NCBI GenBank assembly: GCA_944389865.1
Contig: CALXNX010000019.1
Coordinates: 1-39,966 of the forward strand
Direction of reading: 5' to 3'
DNA: 39,966 nucleotides
From: an uncultured Succinivibrionaceae bacterium
GTDB lineage: Bacteria; Pseudomonadota; Gammaproteobacteria; Enterobacterales; Succinivibrionaceae
In this document: in pieces, positions 1-7,944 of the stretch
Numbering within the stretch: position 1 is the stretch's first letter
Layout: every line of letters begins with the position of its first letter
Program-made: the position numbers and the translations under genes
Notes under the pieces: generated by a model
What the model saw: only the letters and a program-made list of their open reading frames with translations
The model's database searches: none
What the model was told of the DNA's origin: nothing

Positions 1-35
1 TCAACATCCCGCGGTGCCTGTTTCCTGATAAGCGC

Positions 36-113
36 AGTCCCCTGCGGGACTAAGGCTGGTCAACCTGGGCTTAAAGCTCTGCAGCTTCAAGCCCCCGCCT
101 CTTTAGGCGGGGG
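36..113. repeat. Cluster of three stem-loops, possible end of an IS200/IS605-type element
   Basis: Three successive hairpins are visible: AGTCCC/GGGACT (36-51) and GGGCTTAAAGCT/AGCTTCAAGCCC with one mismatch (67-94), both with a CTGC loop, then CCCCCGCCT/AGGCGGGGG with a CTTT loop (92-113). The second and third share bases, so they are mutually exclusive. Compact overlapping hairpins like these occur at the right ends of IS200/IS605 elements and in TnpB-associated RNAs, but the neighbouring DNA lies outside the window, so this is inference. The third hairpin also encodes the C-terminus of the minus-strand gene that ends at 87 and may act as its terminator. Confidence 0.4.
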
Positions 114-1700
114 TAGTTGACCCTCCTGCTCCTCATCCTCATCCGGGATCAGCGCATAAGGCAAGACGGCCCAGCCGGGAATGGGCAGATGCTCTAAATA
201 TTCGGCCGTCAGCTCCTCGGCATCAGCGCTGTCGCACAGCCATGAGTTTCCGAGCTTGACTGCCGGGCAGTCCATTAAATTCAGAACATCATCACGATCA
301 ACTTCCCTGCCGAATTTGCGCAGCGTGGGCTCATCGGCTGCGGCCAGGAGCGCGCAGTAGCCGCTGACGGCAAACCAGACGAACTGCTTTAACTGCAGCT
401 GCGCCGGGGATAATTTAGGCAGATCTTTATGGGAGTCGATAAGATCGCCGTTATACATCAGGCGCGTTGAAATTTCCAGGAAATGTTTGACGCCCAGGAG
501 CTTTAACATCAGCTCCGGCAGCTCTGGGGACTGCGCTTCACAGCCCGGCTGCAGCTGCGGAATAAAGCAGGCAAAGCCGCCTGCAGTCTCTTCGAGGTAA
601 TTGAAGACGGCCTGATTGACTTTGACCTTATACCAGCCGTCCGCTTCATCATCGGGGCCGATGACGGTCAGAGCCCAGCCGAAGTTTTCTAAGCCTTCAT
701 CATCGATATGTCCGGCGGTGCCGCTGAGAACTTTGCGGTATCCGGCAGCCTGCTCCTGCAGATCTTTGACCTGCTGCGCGCGCGCATGCTGCTCGATAAA
801 GCAGCACAGGCGGCCGTTAAAACCGCCCAGCACGCAGTTTTGCGCGCTGGCGTACTGATTGAGATAGATGCGCCCTTTCTTGCTCTGCGGCCGGGTCTTC
901 TGCATATAGGCTGCCAGTTTTTTATGCACCGCTTTGGCCGCTGTTCCCAGAATCCACGGCTGTACCTGCGCCTCTTTACAGGCGGTGCAGACGGCTGCAT
1001 AGTCAGCCTCATCAAAAGCGTGGGTTATCAGGGTCATCTGTCCGGCGCTGTATCCGCGCGCAGTGAGCTCTGTAAGCAGCGCCGGATAATCGGTGCGGCT
1101 GTTTTCAAGCCGCGGGGCGGTGCCGTAATCGAGCGGCATTAAATCCTCAGCGCGCAGCACCAGGAACATAGTGGGATTGGACTGATGGATAAGGCAGTCT
1201 GCAGCATATGGATCATAATTGAAGCCCGTTGAGGTAAAACCCTTTTTTCTTATATCTCCCACGTACTGCTTAAAGCCGGGCTGCGCGCACAGCACCAGCA
1301 CCGGGATCTGCTCTTCAACGGCTTCGCGGCGCAGAGCGGCGGTAAAGTCGGCGCAGAAAGTAGGGGTGAGTTTCTGATCCAGAAGCGGCATGCAGGACCA
1401 CTTGGGCACTTTTTCTAAAAAGGGATAGATCCAGGTCGCGCAGAGCTCGTAGCTGGTCTGTGAAGGATCCGTGGTAAATTGAAACTGTGCGCAGCTCAGC
1501 GTAAATAGGCTTAAATAAGGTTCCTCCAGGCGCTCTTTGAGCAGTCTGCCGACCGGAGAATTGTGCATGGCCGTGTAAAAGATGGCGCTCTGCGGCATCA
1601 CGAAGTTATCTTCGCTCTCCCACCACACGTTGGTGAGGTGGGAGAGCTGAGATTTTAATGTTTTAAGCTCATCGGCAGTATAGAAAGTAAACTGCGGCAT
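87..1700 (-). CDS. Hypothetical protein, 537 aa
   Basis: I do not recognise this family. It is a long uninterrupted frame, GC-rich like its neighbours, starting at an ATG with a weak AAAGG element upstream. The protein has no signal peptide and no obvious membrane segment, so it is probably cytoplasmic. It is rich in Leu, Ala and Glu, has scattered Cys and Trp, and ends in an acidic stretch (PDEDEEQEG). The last residues, QLPPPKEAGA, are encoded inside the GC-rich hairpin at 92-113, so the C-terminus may have been replaced or extended by an inserted repeat end. It is transcribed in the same direction as the galR-like gene upstream (113-bp gap), without clear functional linkage. No function is assigned. 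Confidence 0.7.
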   Translation of the reverse strand: MPQFTFYTADELKTLKSQLSHLTNVWWESEDNFVMPQSAIFYTAMHNSPVGRLLKERLEEPYLSLFTLSCAQFQFTTDPSQTSYELCATWIYPFLEKVPKWSCMPLLDQKLTPTFCADFTAALRREAVEEQIPVLVLCAQPGFKQYVGDIRKKGFTSTGFNYDPYAADCLIHQSNPTMFLVLRAEDLMPLDYGTAPRLENSRTDYPALLTELTARGYSAGQMTLITHAFDEADYAAVCTACKEAQVQPWILGTAAKAVHKKLAAYMQKTRPQSKKGRIYLNQYASAQNCVLGGFNGRLCCFIEQHARAQQVKDLQEQAAGYRKVLSGTAGHIDDEGLENFGWALTVIGPDDEADGWYKVKVNQAVFNYLEETAGGFACFIPQLQPGCEAQSPELPELMLKLLGVKHFLEISTRLMYNGDLIDSHKDLPKLSPAQLQLKQFVWFAVSGYCALLAAADEPTLRKFGREVDRDDVLNLMDCPAVKLGNSWLCDSADAEELTAEYLEHLPIPGWAVLPYALIPDEDEEQEGQLPPPKEAGA

Positions 1701-1813
1701 GGAAAACCTTTAAGGAAAAAAAAACCAATAGAATCAGTAAGAATAAGGGAGCGGCCGGCAGGGCCGCAGATCTTGTTATTTTACCTGAGCGTGGGGCTCA
1801 TGTCATTGCCTCA

Positions 1814-2920
1814 TCAGCGTCCTGACAGCTCCTGCTGCGCGCGCCGAAAGGCGGCCGCCGCACGGCTTTCACCTGCAGCTTTCTGCGGGCGCGGGCTTAA
1901 TTTATCGGTCCACGGCTGCGCGGCCGGCGCAGCGATAGTGGCGCGCGGCACAAAGCGCACATCAAAATTGGGCAGGGTGTAGGGTGCAGGCTGTTTTAAA
2001 TAAAGGGAGTTTGACAGCTGCACCGCGGCCTCGCCCATTTCCTCCACCGGATTGGTGATGGTGGAAAGCTGCGGGTTAAGGCAGCGGGCCAAGAGCAGAT
2101 CGTCAAAGCCTACCATGGAGATGTCGGCGGGGATCTGCAGTCCGCGGCTGTTGAATACTGACATCGAACCTGCCGCCATGGTGTCGTTATAGACCGCAAC
2201 TGCCGAGAAATAGACGCCGCGGGCAAGCAGTTCGCGCGCGGCGCGGATCCCGCCTTCAAGCGACGGCTCGTCGGCCACCATCAGCTGCGGCGGACAGGAC
2301 AGCCCATGCTCCTGCATGGCGCGCCGGTACCCGGTCAGCCGCTCCTTAGCGTCCAAAATACTGTGGCGCGATCCAATATAGGCAATGTGCCGATGCCCGG
2401 CGGCAATCAGCTGACATACTGCTAAATACTCGCCTTTTTCATTATCAATATTGACGCAGCGGTCTTCAAAGCCCGGCACTTCGCGGTTGATTAAGACCAT
2501 TGATGGCACGCGGCGCAGATAGTCGGCCATGCGATCGTCAGGAATGGTGAGGGCATGCACGATCAGCCCGCGGCAGTGATGGGTAAGCAGGGTATCAATG
2601 GCTACAATTTCGCGCTGCTCTTCATGAAAGCCCTGACAGACGATAAGCGAGCAGGACAGGCGGCGCGCCGCATTTTCACAGGCTTTAACCATGCAGCCGA
2701 AGTAGGGATCGGAGAGATCTGATACCGTAACTCCAATGATTTCTGAGTCTTTGCGCGCCAGGGTGCGGGCGCTGGCATTTAAATGAAAATCGAGCTCATG
2801 CTGCGCTTTGAGCACCGCCTCCCGGGACTGCTGACTTACTTTTGAGGAGCCGTTAAGCACCCGCGAGACCGTGGCCACGGACACGCCGGCCAGTTTTGCG
2901 ACATCGCGAATGGTTGCCAT
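1814..2920 (-). CDS. galR: LacI-family transcriptional regulator, GalR/GalS-like
   Basis: A 368-aa protein with the N-terminal LacI-type helix-turn-helix (MATIRDVAKLAGVSVATVSR) followed by a periplasmic-binding-protein-like sensor domain. Signature stretches resemble E. coli GalR/GalS, for example VSDLSDPYFGCMVKACE, MVLINREVPGFEDRC, YNDTMAAGSM and ISMVGFDDLL. About 40 Ala/Arg/Gln-rich residues extend past the usual end. It is divergent from galE, and each promoter has a palindromic operator directly after its TATAAT box, so it most likely represses both the gal operon and itself, with a galactose-type inducer. An AGGAG ribosome site precedes the ATG. Whether it is closer to GalR or GalS cannot be settled by eye; the sugar specificity is inferred from context. 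Confidence 0.88.
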   Translation of the reverse strand: MATIRDVAKLAGVSVATVSRVLNGSSKVSQQSREAVLKAQHELDFHLNASARTLARKDSEIIGVTVSDLSDPYFGCMVKACENAARRLSCSLIVCQGFHEEQREIVAIDTLLTHHCRGLIVHALTIPDDRMADYLRRVPSMVLINREVPGFEDRCVNIDNEKGEYLAVCQLIAAGHRHIAYIGSRHSILDAKERLTGYRRAMQEHGLSCPPQLMVADEPSLEGGIRAARELLARGVYFSAVAVYNDTMAAGSMSVFNSRGLQIPADISMVGFDDLLLARCLNPQLSTITNPVEEMGEAAVQLSNSLYLKQPAPYTLPNFDVRFVPRATIAAPAAQPWTDKLSPRPQKAAGESRAAAAFRRAQQELSGR

Positions 2921-2929
2921 AGGCGCTCC

Positions 2930-2945
2930 TGTGATTTAGATCAAA
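2930..2945. promoter_or_regulatory. CRP-like site close to the galR start
   Basis: TGTGATTTAGATCAAA matches the CRP consensus TGTGA-N6-TCACA in the first half exactly and in three of five positions in the second. It lies just upstream of the galR ribosome site, downstream of the inferred galR promoter and about 130 bp upstream of the galE start point. Catabolite control of the divergent pair is plausible but inferred. Confidence 0.4.
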
Positions 2946-2963
2946 TAAAAAAACAAACTGTGA

Positions 2964-2983
2964 TGGAAAACGCTTACATTATA
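2964..2983 (-). promoter_or_regulatory. galR -10 box with adjoining GalR-type operator
   Basis: On the minus strand TATAAT (2978-2983) is followed directly by TGTAAGCGTTTTCC (2965-2978), a palindromic LacI/GalR-family operator with central CG. A repressor bound here would overlap the -10 box and start point, implying autoregulation. The -35 element is weak. Confidence 0.6.
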
Positions 2984-3050
2984 GCCAAAAGGGCGGGAAC
3001 GAACTTTAAACTTTTCGTCAGAATTTAGATCCAGGACACACATTGCACCA

Positions 3051-3078
3051 TTGTAAATTCAGGCGGCGGGCATATAAT
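3051..3078 (+). promoter_or_regulatory. galETK promoter
   Basis: TTGTAA (3051-3056), a 16-bp spacer and a perfect TATAAT (3073-3078). The operator palindrome begins at the next base, so the start point would lie inside it. Confidence 0.6.
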
Positions 3079-3092
3079 TGTAAACGTTTACA
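3079..3092. promoter_or_regulatory. GalR-type operator of galETK
   Basis: TGTAAACGTTTACA is a perfect 14-bp palindrome matching the GalR/GalS half-site pattern (GTGTAANC around a central CG). It abuts the galE -10 box, and its centre is 114 bp from that of the galR operator at 2965-2978. The spacing is similar to the two-operator arrangement of the E. coli gal operon. Confidence 0.7.
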
Positions 3093-3125
3093 TACCAGTA
3101 TCCATAAGGATTTGAGGAGAAAAGA

Positions 3126-4145
3126 ATGACCACTATTTTAGTTACCGGCGGCGCAGGCTTCATCGGTTCCCACACCGTCATTGAACTGGTAAAGGCAGGC
3201 TATGAGCCTATCATTTTTGATAACTTCAGCAATGCCAAGCCCGCAGTGCTGGCCCGCATTCATAAGATCTGCGGCAAGCGCGTGCCCTGCTGTTTCGGCG
3301 ACATCAGAGTGCGTCAGCAGCTGGAGACTGTCTTCAAGGAAAACAAAATTGACGGCGTGATCCATTTTGCCGGCCTCAAAGCGGTGGGCGAGTCCGTGAA
3401 AAAGCCTTTGGAGTACTACGACAACAATGTCAACGGCTCCCGCGTGCTGCTTGAGGTGATGCGCGATTATAAATGCTCTAACTTCATCTTCTCCTCCTCA
3501 GCCACCGTTTACGGCGAGCCTGACAAGGTGCCTTTAACAGAGGATTCCCCGGTCAAGCGCGCCAACAGCCCGTATGGACAGACTAAGATCGATATCGAAT
3601 ACATGGCCGAAGAGCTGCAGCGCGCCATTCCGGAATTTTCCGTGACCCTGCTGCGCTACTTTAACCCGGTAGGCGCGCACGAATCCGGACTTATCGGTGA
3701 AGATCCGCGCGGCATCCCTAACAACTTAATGCCGTACTTAACTCAGGTCGCAGTGGGCAAGCTGCCTATTCTCAATATCTTCGGCAATGACTATCCGACC
3801 AAGGACGGCACCTGCATCCGCGACTACATTCATGTGGTGGATTTGGCCTTAGGTCACGTGGCTGCCATTAAGCACTGCCTGAATCAGGGCGGCGTGCACA
3901 TCTACAACTTAGGCACCGGCATCGGCTACAGCGTCCTTGATATGGTAAACGCCTTCTCCAAGGCCATCGGCCGCGAGCTGCCGCATCAGTTTGCCCCGCG
4001 CCGCGCCGGCGACGTAGTGCAGTGCTACGCCGATCCGTCCAAGGCGGCCCGCGAGCTTAATTGGAAGGCGGTCCGCACTTTAGAGGATATGACCCGCGAT
4101 TCCTACAACTGGCAGAAGAATAACCCCAACGGCTATGACGATTAA
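3126..4145 (+). CDS. galE: UDP-glucose 4-epimerase
   Basis: A 339-aa short-chain dehydrogenase-type protein that interconverts UDP-galactose and UDP-glucose with bound NAD, the last Leloir step and a source of UDP-Gal for envelope sugars. The Rossmann motif GGAGFIGSH is at residues 8-16, the Ser-rich catalytic stretch SSSATVYGEP at 123-132, and the Tyr150-xxx-Lys154 pair in SPYGQTK. Length matches E. coli GalE (338 aa). It starts at an ATG with a GAGGAG ribosome site and is first gene of galE-galT-galK, behind the promoter and operator described just upstream. The 64-bp gap to galT holds a small GCTGCA/TGCAGC hairpin. Confidence 0.97.
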   Translation: MTTILVTGGAGFIGSHTVIELVKAGYEPIIFDNFSNAKPAVLARIHKICGKRVPCCFGDIRVRQQLETVFKENKIDGVIHFAGLKAVGESVKKPLEYYDNNVNGSRVLLEVMRDYKCSNFIFSSSATVYGEPDKVPLTEDSPVKRANSPYGQTKIDIEYMAEELQRAIPEFSVTLLRYFNPVGAHESGLIGEDPRGIPNNLMPYLTQVAVGKLPILNIFGNDYPTKDGTCIRDYIHVVDLALGHVAAIKHCLNQGGVHIYNLGTGIGYSVLDMVNAFSKAIGRELPHQFAPRRAGDVVQCYADPSKAARELNWKAVRTLEDMTRDSYNWQKNNPNGYDD

Positions 4146-4209
4146 CAGCTGCATTAAGTGCAGCAGCAGATTTCATCGCAATTGCTGAAAAGTTAAAGAG
4201 GAAAAAATA

Positions 4210-5250
4210 ATGGCATCATTTAACGTCACAGATCATCCGCATCGCCGCTTTAACGCCTTAACCGGCGAGTGGATCTTAGTATCTCCGCACCGCGCCAAGC
4301 GTCCCTGGAACGGTCAGGTTGAAAAGCAGACCGGAGATGAAAAGCCCAAGTACGATCCTAAGTGCTATCTGTGCCCGGGCAATACCCGCGTCTCCGGCGA
4401 CGTCAACCCGCAGTATGAAAGCAATTACGTCTTTACCAATGACTTTGCCGCTTTAACTCCGGATACCCCGCTCGACGGCCCCGAGAATGACGATCTGTTC
4501 CGTATTGAGCCGGCCCGCGGCACTGCCCGCGTGATCTGCTTCTCCGCCGATCACTCCAAGACGCTGCCGGTGATGGAGGCCTCCGAGATCCGCAGGGTGG
4601 TGGATCTGTGGGCCGATCAGCTCACCGAGCTGTCTGCGACCTACAAGTGGGTGCAGATGTTTGAGAACAAGGGCGCGATTATGGGCTGCTCCAATCCGCA
4701 TCCGCACGGGCAGATCTGGGCCTGCAGTTTCCTGCCGCAGGAAATCATCAATGAGCTCAGGCAGCAGCAGCAGTATTTCAAGAAGCACGGCAAGCCTTTG
4801 CTGCTTGATTACGTCAAGCAGGAAATGATTAAGAAGGAGCGCCTGGTCTGTGAGACCGAATTCTTTGTGGCCTTAGTGCCGTACTGGGCATTCTGGCCGT
4901 TTGAAACCATGATCCTGCCGAAGTTCAAGGTAGGCTCCATCAATGAGCTCACCGAGGCCCAGCGCGATGATCTGGCACTGATGATCAAGAAGCTCACCAC
5001 GCGCTATGACAACTTATTTGAGTGCTCCTTCCCGTACTCCATGGGCTGGCACAATGCCCCGGCTGACGGTGAAGAGCATCCGGAGTGGCAGATGCACGCT
5101 CACTACTATCCGCCTCTGCTGCGCTCCGCCACGGTCAAGAAGTTCGTGGCAGGCTTTGAGCTTTTGGCTGAAAAGCAGCGCGATCTGACCGCCGAGCAGG
5201 CCGCCGCTCGTCTGCGCGAGCTCTCTGAGGTGCACTACACCAAGCGTTAA
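4210..5250 (+). CDS. galT: Galactose-1-phosphate uridylyltransferase
   Basis: A 346-aa HIT-superfamily enzyme that moves UMP from UDP-glucose to galactose-1-phosphate. The active-site motif HPHGQ is at 164-168, so the UMP-accepting nucleophile is His166 with Gln168. The zinc ligands of the E. coli enzyme are also kept: Cys52 and Cys55 in CYLC, His115 and His164. Numbering aligns with E. coli GalT without gaps up to this point and the length is nearly identical. An AGAGGA ribosome site precedes the ATG. It is the middle gene of the operon. Confidence 0.97.
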   Translation: MASFNVTDHPHRRFNALTGEWILVSPHRAKRPWNGQVEKQTGDEKPKYDPKCYLCPGNTRVSGDVNPQYESNYVFTNDFAALTPDTPLDGPENDDLFRIEPARGTARVICFSADHSKTLPVMEASEIRRVVDLWADQLTELSATYKWVQMFENKGAIMGCSNPHPHGQIWACSFLPQEIINELRQQQQYFKKHGKPLLLDYVKQEMIKKERLVCETEFFVALVPYWAFWPFETMILPKFKVGSINELTEAQRDDLALMIKKLTTRYDNLFECSFPYSMGWHNAPADGEEHPEWQMHAHYYPPLLRSATVKKFVAGFELLAEKQRDLTAEQAAARLRELSEVHYTKR

Positions 5251-5276
5251 TCGGCTTCGCATAAAGATTTACCCGC

Positions 5277-5301
5277 AGCGTCAGGCCCTGCGTCTGACGC
5301 T
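5277..5301 (+). promoter_or_regulatory. Intercistronic stem-loop between galT and galK
   Basis: AGCGTCAG and CTGACGCT form an 8-bp stem with a 9-nt loop in the 80-bp gap before galK. There is no T-tract, so this is more likely an RNA-stability or processing element than a terminator. Confidence 0.45.
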
Positions 5302-5330
5302 TCTGCATAAACTTTTAAAAGGAATACAGC

Positions 5331-6485
5331 ATGACTGATGTAAAGACTAAGGCTGCAGCAGCCTTTGAAGAGAAGTTCGGCGCCAAGCCTGAGATGATGT
5401 CCTACTCTCCGGGCCGCGTGAATATCATCGGCGAGCACACCGACTACAATGACGGCTTCGTGATGCCCTGCGCCATTAAGTTCGGCACTGCCATTGCCGC
5501 CCGCAAAAACGGCACTGACAGGATGCGTGTTTTAGCCGTGGATGTGAACGGCGAATATGACGAGTTTCCCGTCACTGCCGATATGGACAAGCATGAGAGC
5601 AAAACCTGGTCCAACTATCTGCGCGGCGTGACTAAGCTTATCTGTGAGCGCGGCTGCAAATTTGAGGGCCTGGATGTGGCCATTGCCGGCGACGTCCCGT
5701 TAGGGGCCGGTCTGTCCTCTTCCGCCTCCTTGGAAGTGGCTTTCGGCAATTTAATTTCTCAGGCTTACGGTTTAGGCATTGAGCTGCAGGACATCGCCTT
5801 AATCGGCCAGGCCGCTGAGGCCTTTATCGGCTGCAAGTGCGGCATCATGGATCAGACCATTTCCGCCTGCGGCAAAAAGGGCTGCGTCATGCGTCTGGAC
5901 TGCCGCACCTTAGACAAGCAGCACGTCAAGGTCCCTGAGGGACTTGAGATCCTGATCGTCAACTCCAACGTCAAGCACGCCTTAGTAGGCGGCGAGTACA
6001 ACGAAAGACGCGCGCAGTGCGAAAAGGCCGCTGCGGTGCTGGGCGTCAAGGCCCTGCGTGATGCCACCATGGAAATGCTTGATGCCAAAAAGTCTGAGCT
6101 TGACGATGTAACCTATCGCCGCGCCCGTCACGTCATCACTGAAGATGATCGCGTGCTTGCCGCCGTGAAGGCCTTTGAGTCCGGCGATCTGGCAAAGCTT
6201 GCCCAGTTAATGTACGCCTCGCACTGCTCGATGCGCGATGACTTTGAGATCACCATTCCGGAGATTGACGGCTTAGTGGAGATCATCCGCAAGGCCATCG
6301 GAGAGAACGCAGCCGTGCGCATGACCGGCGGCGGCTTCGGCGGCAGCGTGGTGGCTTTAGTTGAGCCTTCAAAGGTTGAAAAGGTCAAGGCTGCTATCGA
6401 TGCTGAGTATGAGAAGCTCTCCGGGCGCAAGGCAACCATCATCGAGACCTACGCCGCTGACGGCGCAAACTTCAGCCTGCTTTAA
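5331..6485 (+). CDS. galK: Galactokinase
   Basis: A 384-aa GHMP-family kinase that phosphorylates galactose at C1 using ATP. The galactokinase signature GRVNIIGEHTDYNDG is at residues 28-42, the ATP-binding GHMP motif LGAGLSSSASLE at 124-135, the catalytic Asp174 in CGIMDQ, and a C-terminal glycine motif MTGGGFGGS. Length is close to E. coli GalK (382 aa). An AAAAGGA ribosome site precedes the ATG. It is the last gene of the gal operon and is followed at once by a terminator. No mutarotase (galM) follows, unlike E. coli. Confidence 0.97.
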   Translation: MTDVKTKAAAAFEEKFGAKPEMMSYSPGRVNIIGEHTDYNDGFVMPCAIKFGTAIAARKNGTDRMRVLAVDVNGEYDEFPVTADMDKHESKTWSNYLRGVTKLICERGCKFEGLDVAIAGDVPLGAGLSSSASLEVAFGNLISQAYGLGIELQDIALIGQAAEAFIGCKCGIMDQTISACGKKGCVMRLDCRTLDKQHVKVPEGLEILIVNSNVKHALVGGEYNERRAQCEKAAAVLGVKALRDATMEMLDAKKSELDDVTYRRARHVITEDDRVLAAVKAFESGDLAKLAQLMYASHCSMRDDFEITIPEIDGLVEIIRKAIGENAAVRMTGGGFGGSVVALVEPSKVEKVKAAIDAEYEKLSGRKATIIETYAADGANFSLL

Positions 6486-6500
6486 GCTTTAAAGGCAATA

Positions 6501-6540
6501 AAAAGGCTCAGTGGGATCCGCTCACTGGGCTTTTTCTTTA
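6501..6540 (+). terminator. Rho-independent terminator of galETK
   Basis: GCTCAGTG pairs with CACTGGGC (one G-U pair) around a GGATCCGCT loop, followed by TTTTTCTTTA. It sits 16 bp after the galK stop. Confidence 0.85.
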
Positions 6541-6599
6541 TTGCACCCGGGGCATCCATGCTAAAATCAGCGAGCTTAACAACCAGGGTGTAATGGCAG

Positions 6600-7421
6600 A
6601 TGCAGAGCTTTAATGATCCAGCAGATCCCGCCGAGCGTGCTCCGGTGGACGCAGTATCCCTTCTCATTAAGGAAATTCAAAAGTTTAATCCGGATTTTAA
6701 GCTCGATCTCAAGCGGCCGGCTTTAAGTCCGGAGGCTATGCGCTGGCAGGACGCGCGCCGCGCGGCAGTGGAAATTGCGCAGAGTCAGAAGAAGCTGCGT
6801 GATGACTTTGTGCGCAGCGTGCATGACTCCGGGCGCATTGACGGCAGCTGGACTTTTGAAACTCTGCAGATTGACGCCCATAATCAAAACGCGGTCAATG
6901 CCGCGCGCGGCTTCTGTTTTACTAAGAATACCCGCGAGGCTGCCGCGCAGCCCGTGATCTTTATTCTGCAGGGCGCCGAAGGCACCGGCAAGACCGTGAT
7001 CTGCAGCGCCATTGCCAATTACTTTTTGGAGCACGGCATCAGTCAGGACGTTGAGATCATTACCTTCGATGAGCTGCGCCGGGTTAATTACTTCAACAGC
7101 AAAATCGATGAACGCGAGGATCGTCAGGTACGCGAGCATCTCCTTGATGTCTATCAGAGCGTGAATATGCTCATCATTGACAGCCTGCGTCCTGAGGGTC
7201 TGTCCATGTTTGATCAGAAGATCTTCTCGACGCTCCTGCGTACGCGCCTTGCCCGCAGGCTCTCGATGGTGATCTCCATCTCCATGCCTTTTATGCAGCT
7301 GCACACCGTCATCGGGGATCTGTGCTTTGAATCTTTAAAGTCATATTCGGTGATGACTGCAGAATTGTACGGCGGGAGCCGCCGCCGCCAAATCTTAGTG
7401 AATGGAGCGCCGCTGCTGTGA
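6600..7421 (+). CDS. DnaC-like AAA+ ATPase (putative helicase loader)
   Basis: A 273-aa ATPase of the DnaC/IstB type. Walker A is GAEGTGKT (125-132), Walker B is MLIID (190-194), and an N-terminal domain ahead of it contains the DnaC-like stretch TFETLQIDAHNQNAVNAAR (85-103), comparable to SFENYRV...NALSKAR in E. coli DnaC. Arg-rich sensor/arginine-finger-like stretches follow. The likely role is delivery of replicative helicase at origins or stalled forks. It is longer than E. coli DnaC (245 aa), and IstB-type transposition ATPases are a possible alternative, but no IstA lies nearby. The ATG follows a weak AGGG element. Its TGA overlaps the GTG start of ruvX, so the two are translationally coupled. 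Confidence 0.7.
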   Translation: MQSFNDPADPAERAPVDAVSLLIKEIQKFNPDFKLDLKRPALSPEAMRWQDARRAAVEIAQSQKKLRDDFVRSVHDSGRIDGSWTFETLQIDAHNQNAVNAARGFCFTKNTREAAAQPVIFILQGAEGTGKTVICSAIANYFLEHGISQDVEIITFDELRRVNYFNSKIDEREDRQVREHLLDVYQSVNMLIIDSLRPEGLSMFDQKIFSTLLRTRLARRLSMVISISMPFMQLHTVIGDLCFESLKSYSVMTAELYGGSRRRQILVNGAPLL

Positions 7422-7840
7422 GCTTTATCTTAGCCTTTGATTTCGGTCTGAACTCCGTCGGCACCGCGGTGGGCAATACCATTACCCGCACCGTGCAGCC
7501 TTTAAAAGCCCTCAAGGCCAAACAGGGCAGGGTCAATGACGCAGATCTTGCCGCCATGATCAAGGAATGGCAGCCAAAGCTTTTAGTCGTAGGTCTGCCT
7601 GTTGCCATCGACGGCAAAGAGCTGAGCGTAACCCCGCATGCAAGGCGCTTTGGACAGCAGCTGCAGGAGCGCTTTAAGCTTGAAGTGCATTTTGCCGATG
7701 AGCGGCTCACCACTAAGGAAGCTAAAGCTGAGATCTTTGCACAGGGAGGGTTTCGCGCCTTAGCCCGCGGCAAAGGCGATATTGATAATCTCTCGGCGGC
7801 GCTGATCCTGGAGAGCTTTCTTGCCGGCCAGCCGAACTGA
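7418..7840 (+). CDS. ruvX: RuvX/YqgF-type Holliday junction resolvase-like nuclease
   Basis: A 140-aa RNase H-fold protein. The N-terminal strand ILAFDFGLNSVGTAVG carries the catalytic Asp8. LLVVGLPVAIDGKE, FADERLTTKEA and the C-terminal DNLSAALILES match the E. coli YqgF pattern, and the length is typical (138 aa). In the family the protein processes the 5' end of pre-16S rRNA and is also proposed to act on branched DNA. It starts with GTG at 7418 inside the stop of the DnaC-like gene. In E. coli yqgF follows yqgE, which is absent here. It converges on the AAA-ATPase gene that ends at 7945. Confidence 0.92.
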   Translation: MSFILAFDFGLNSVGTAVGNTITRTVQPLKALKAKQGRVNDADLAAMIKEWQPKLLVVGLPVAIDGKELSVTPHARRFGQQLQERFKLEVHFADERLTTKEAKAEIFAQGGFRALARGKGDIDNLSAALILESFLAGQPN

Positions 7841-7944
7841 GAGCACAGGCTCGCCGCAGTATCATTATGCAAGGTACGCTAACTGCAGCGTTAATGCTGA
7901 TTGCTGTGCCTGCCGCAACCGTTCGGAAAACCAGGCATCTTTCG

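Noticed and set aside
708..1142. 144-codon plus-strand frame inside the first hypothetical gene
   Set aside because: Antisense to a much longer frame, no ribosome site, no recognisable family.
6723..7304. 193-codon minus-strand frame opposite the DnaC-like gene
   Set aside because: Antisense to clear Walker motifs; His/Ala-rich composition typical of a shadow frame.
7309..7872. 187-codon open frame on the minus strand opposite ruvX
   Set aside because: It lies wholly opposite ruvX and the end of the DnaC-like gene, has low-complexity composition, and no ribosome site; a shadow of the real genes.
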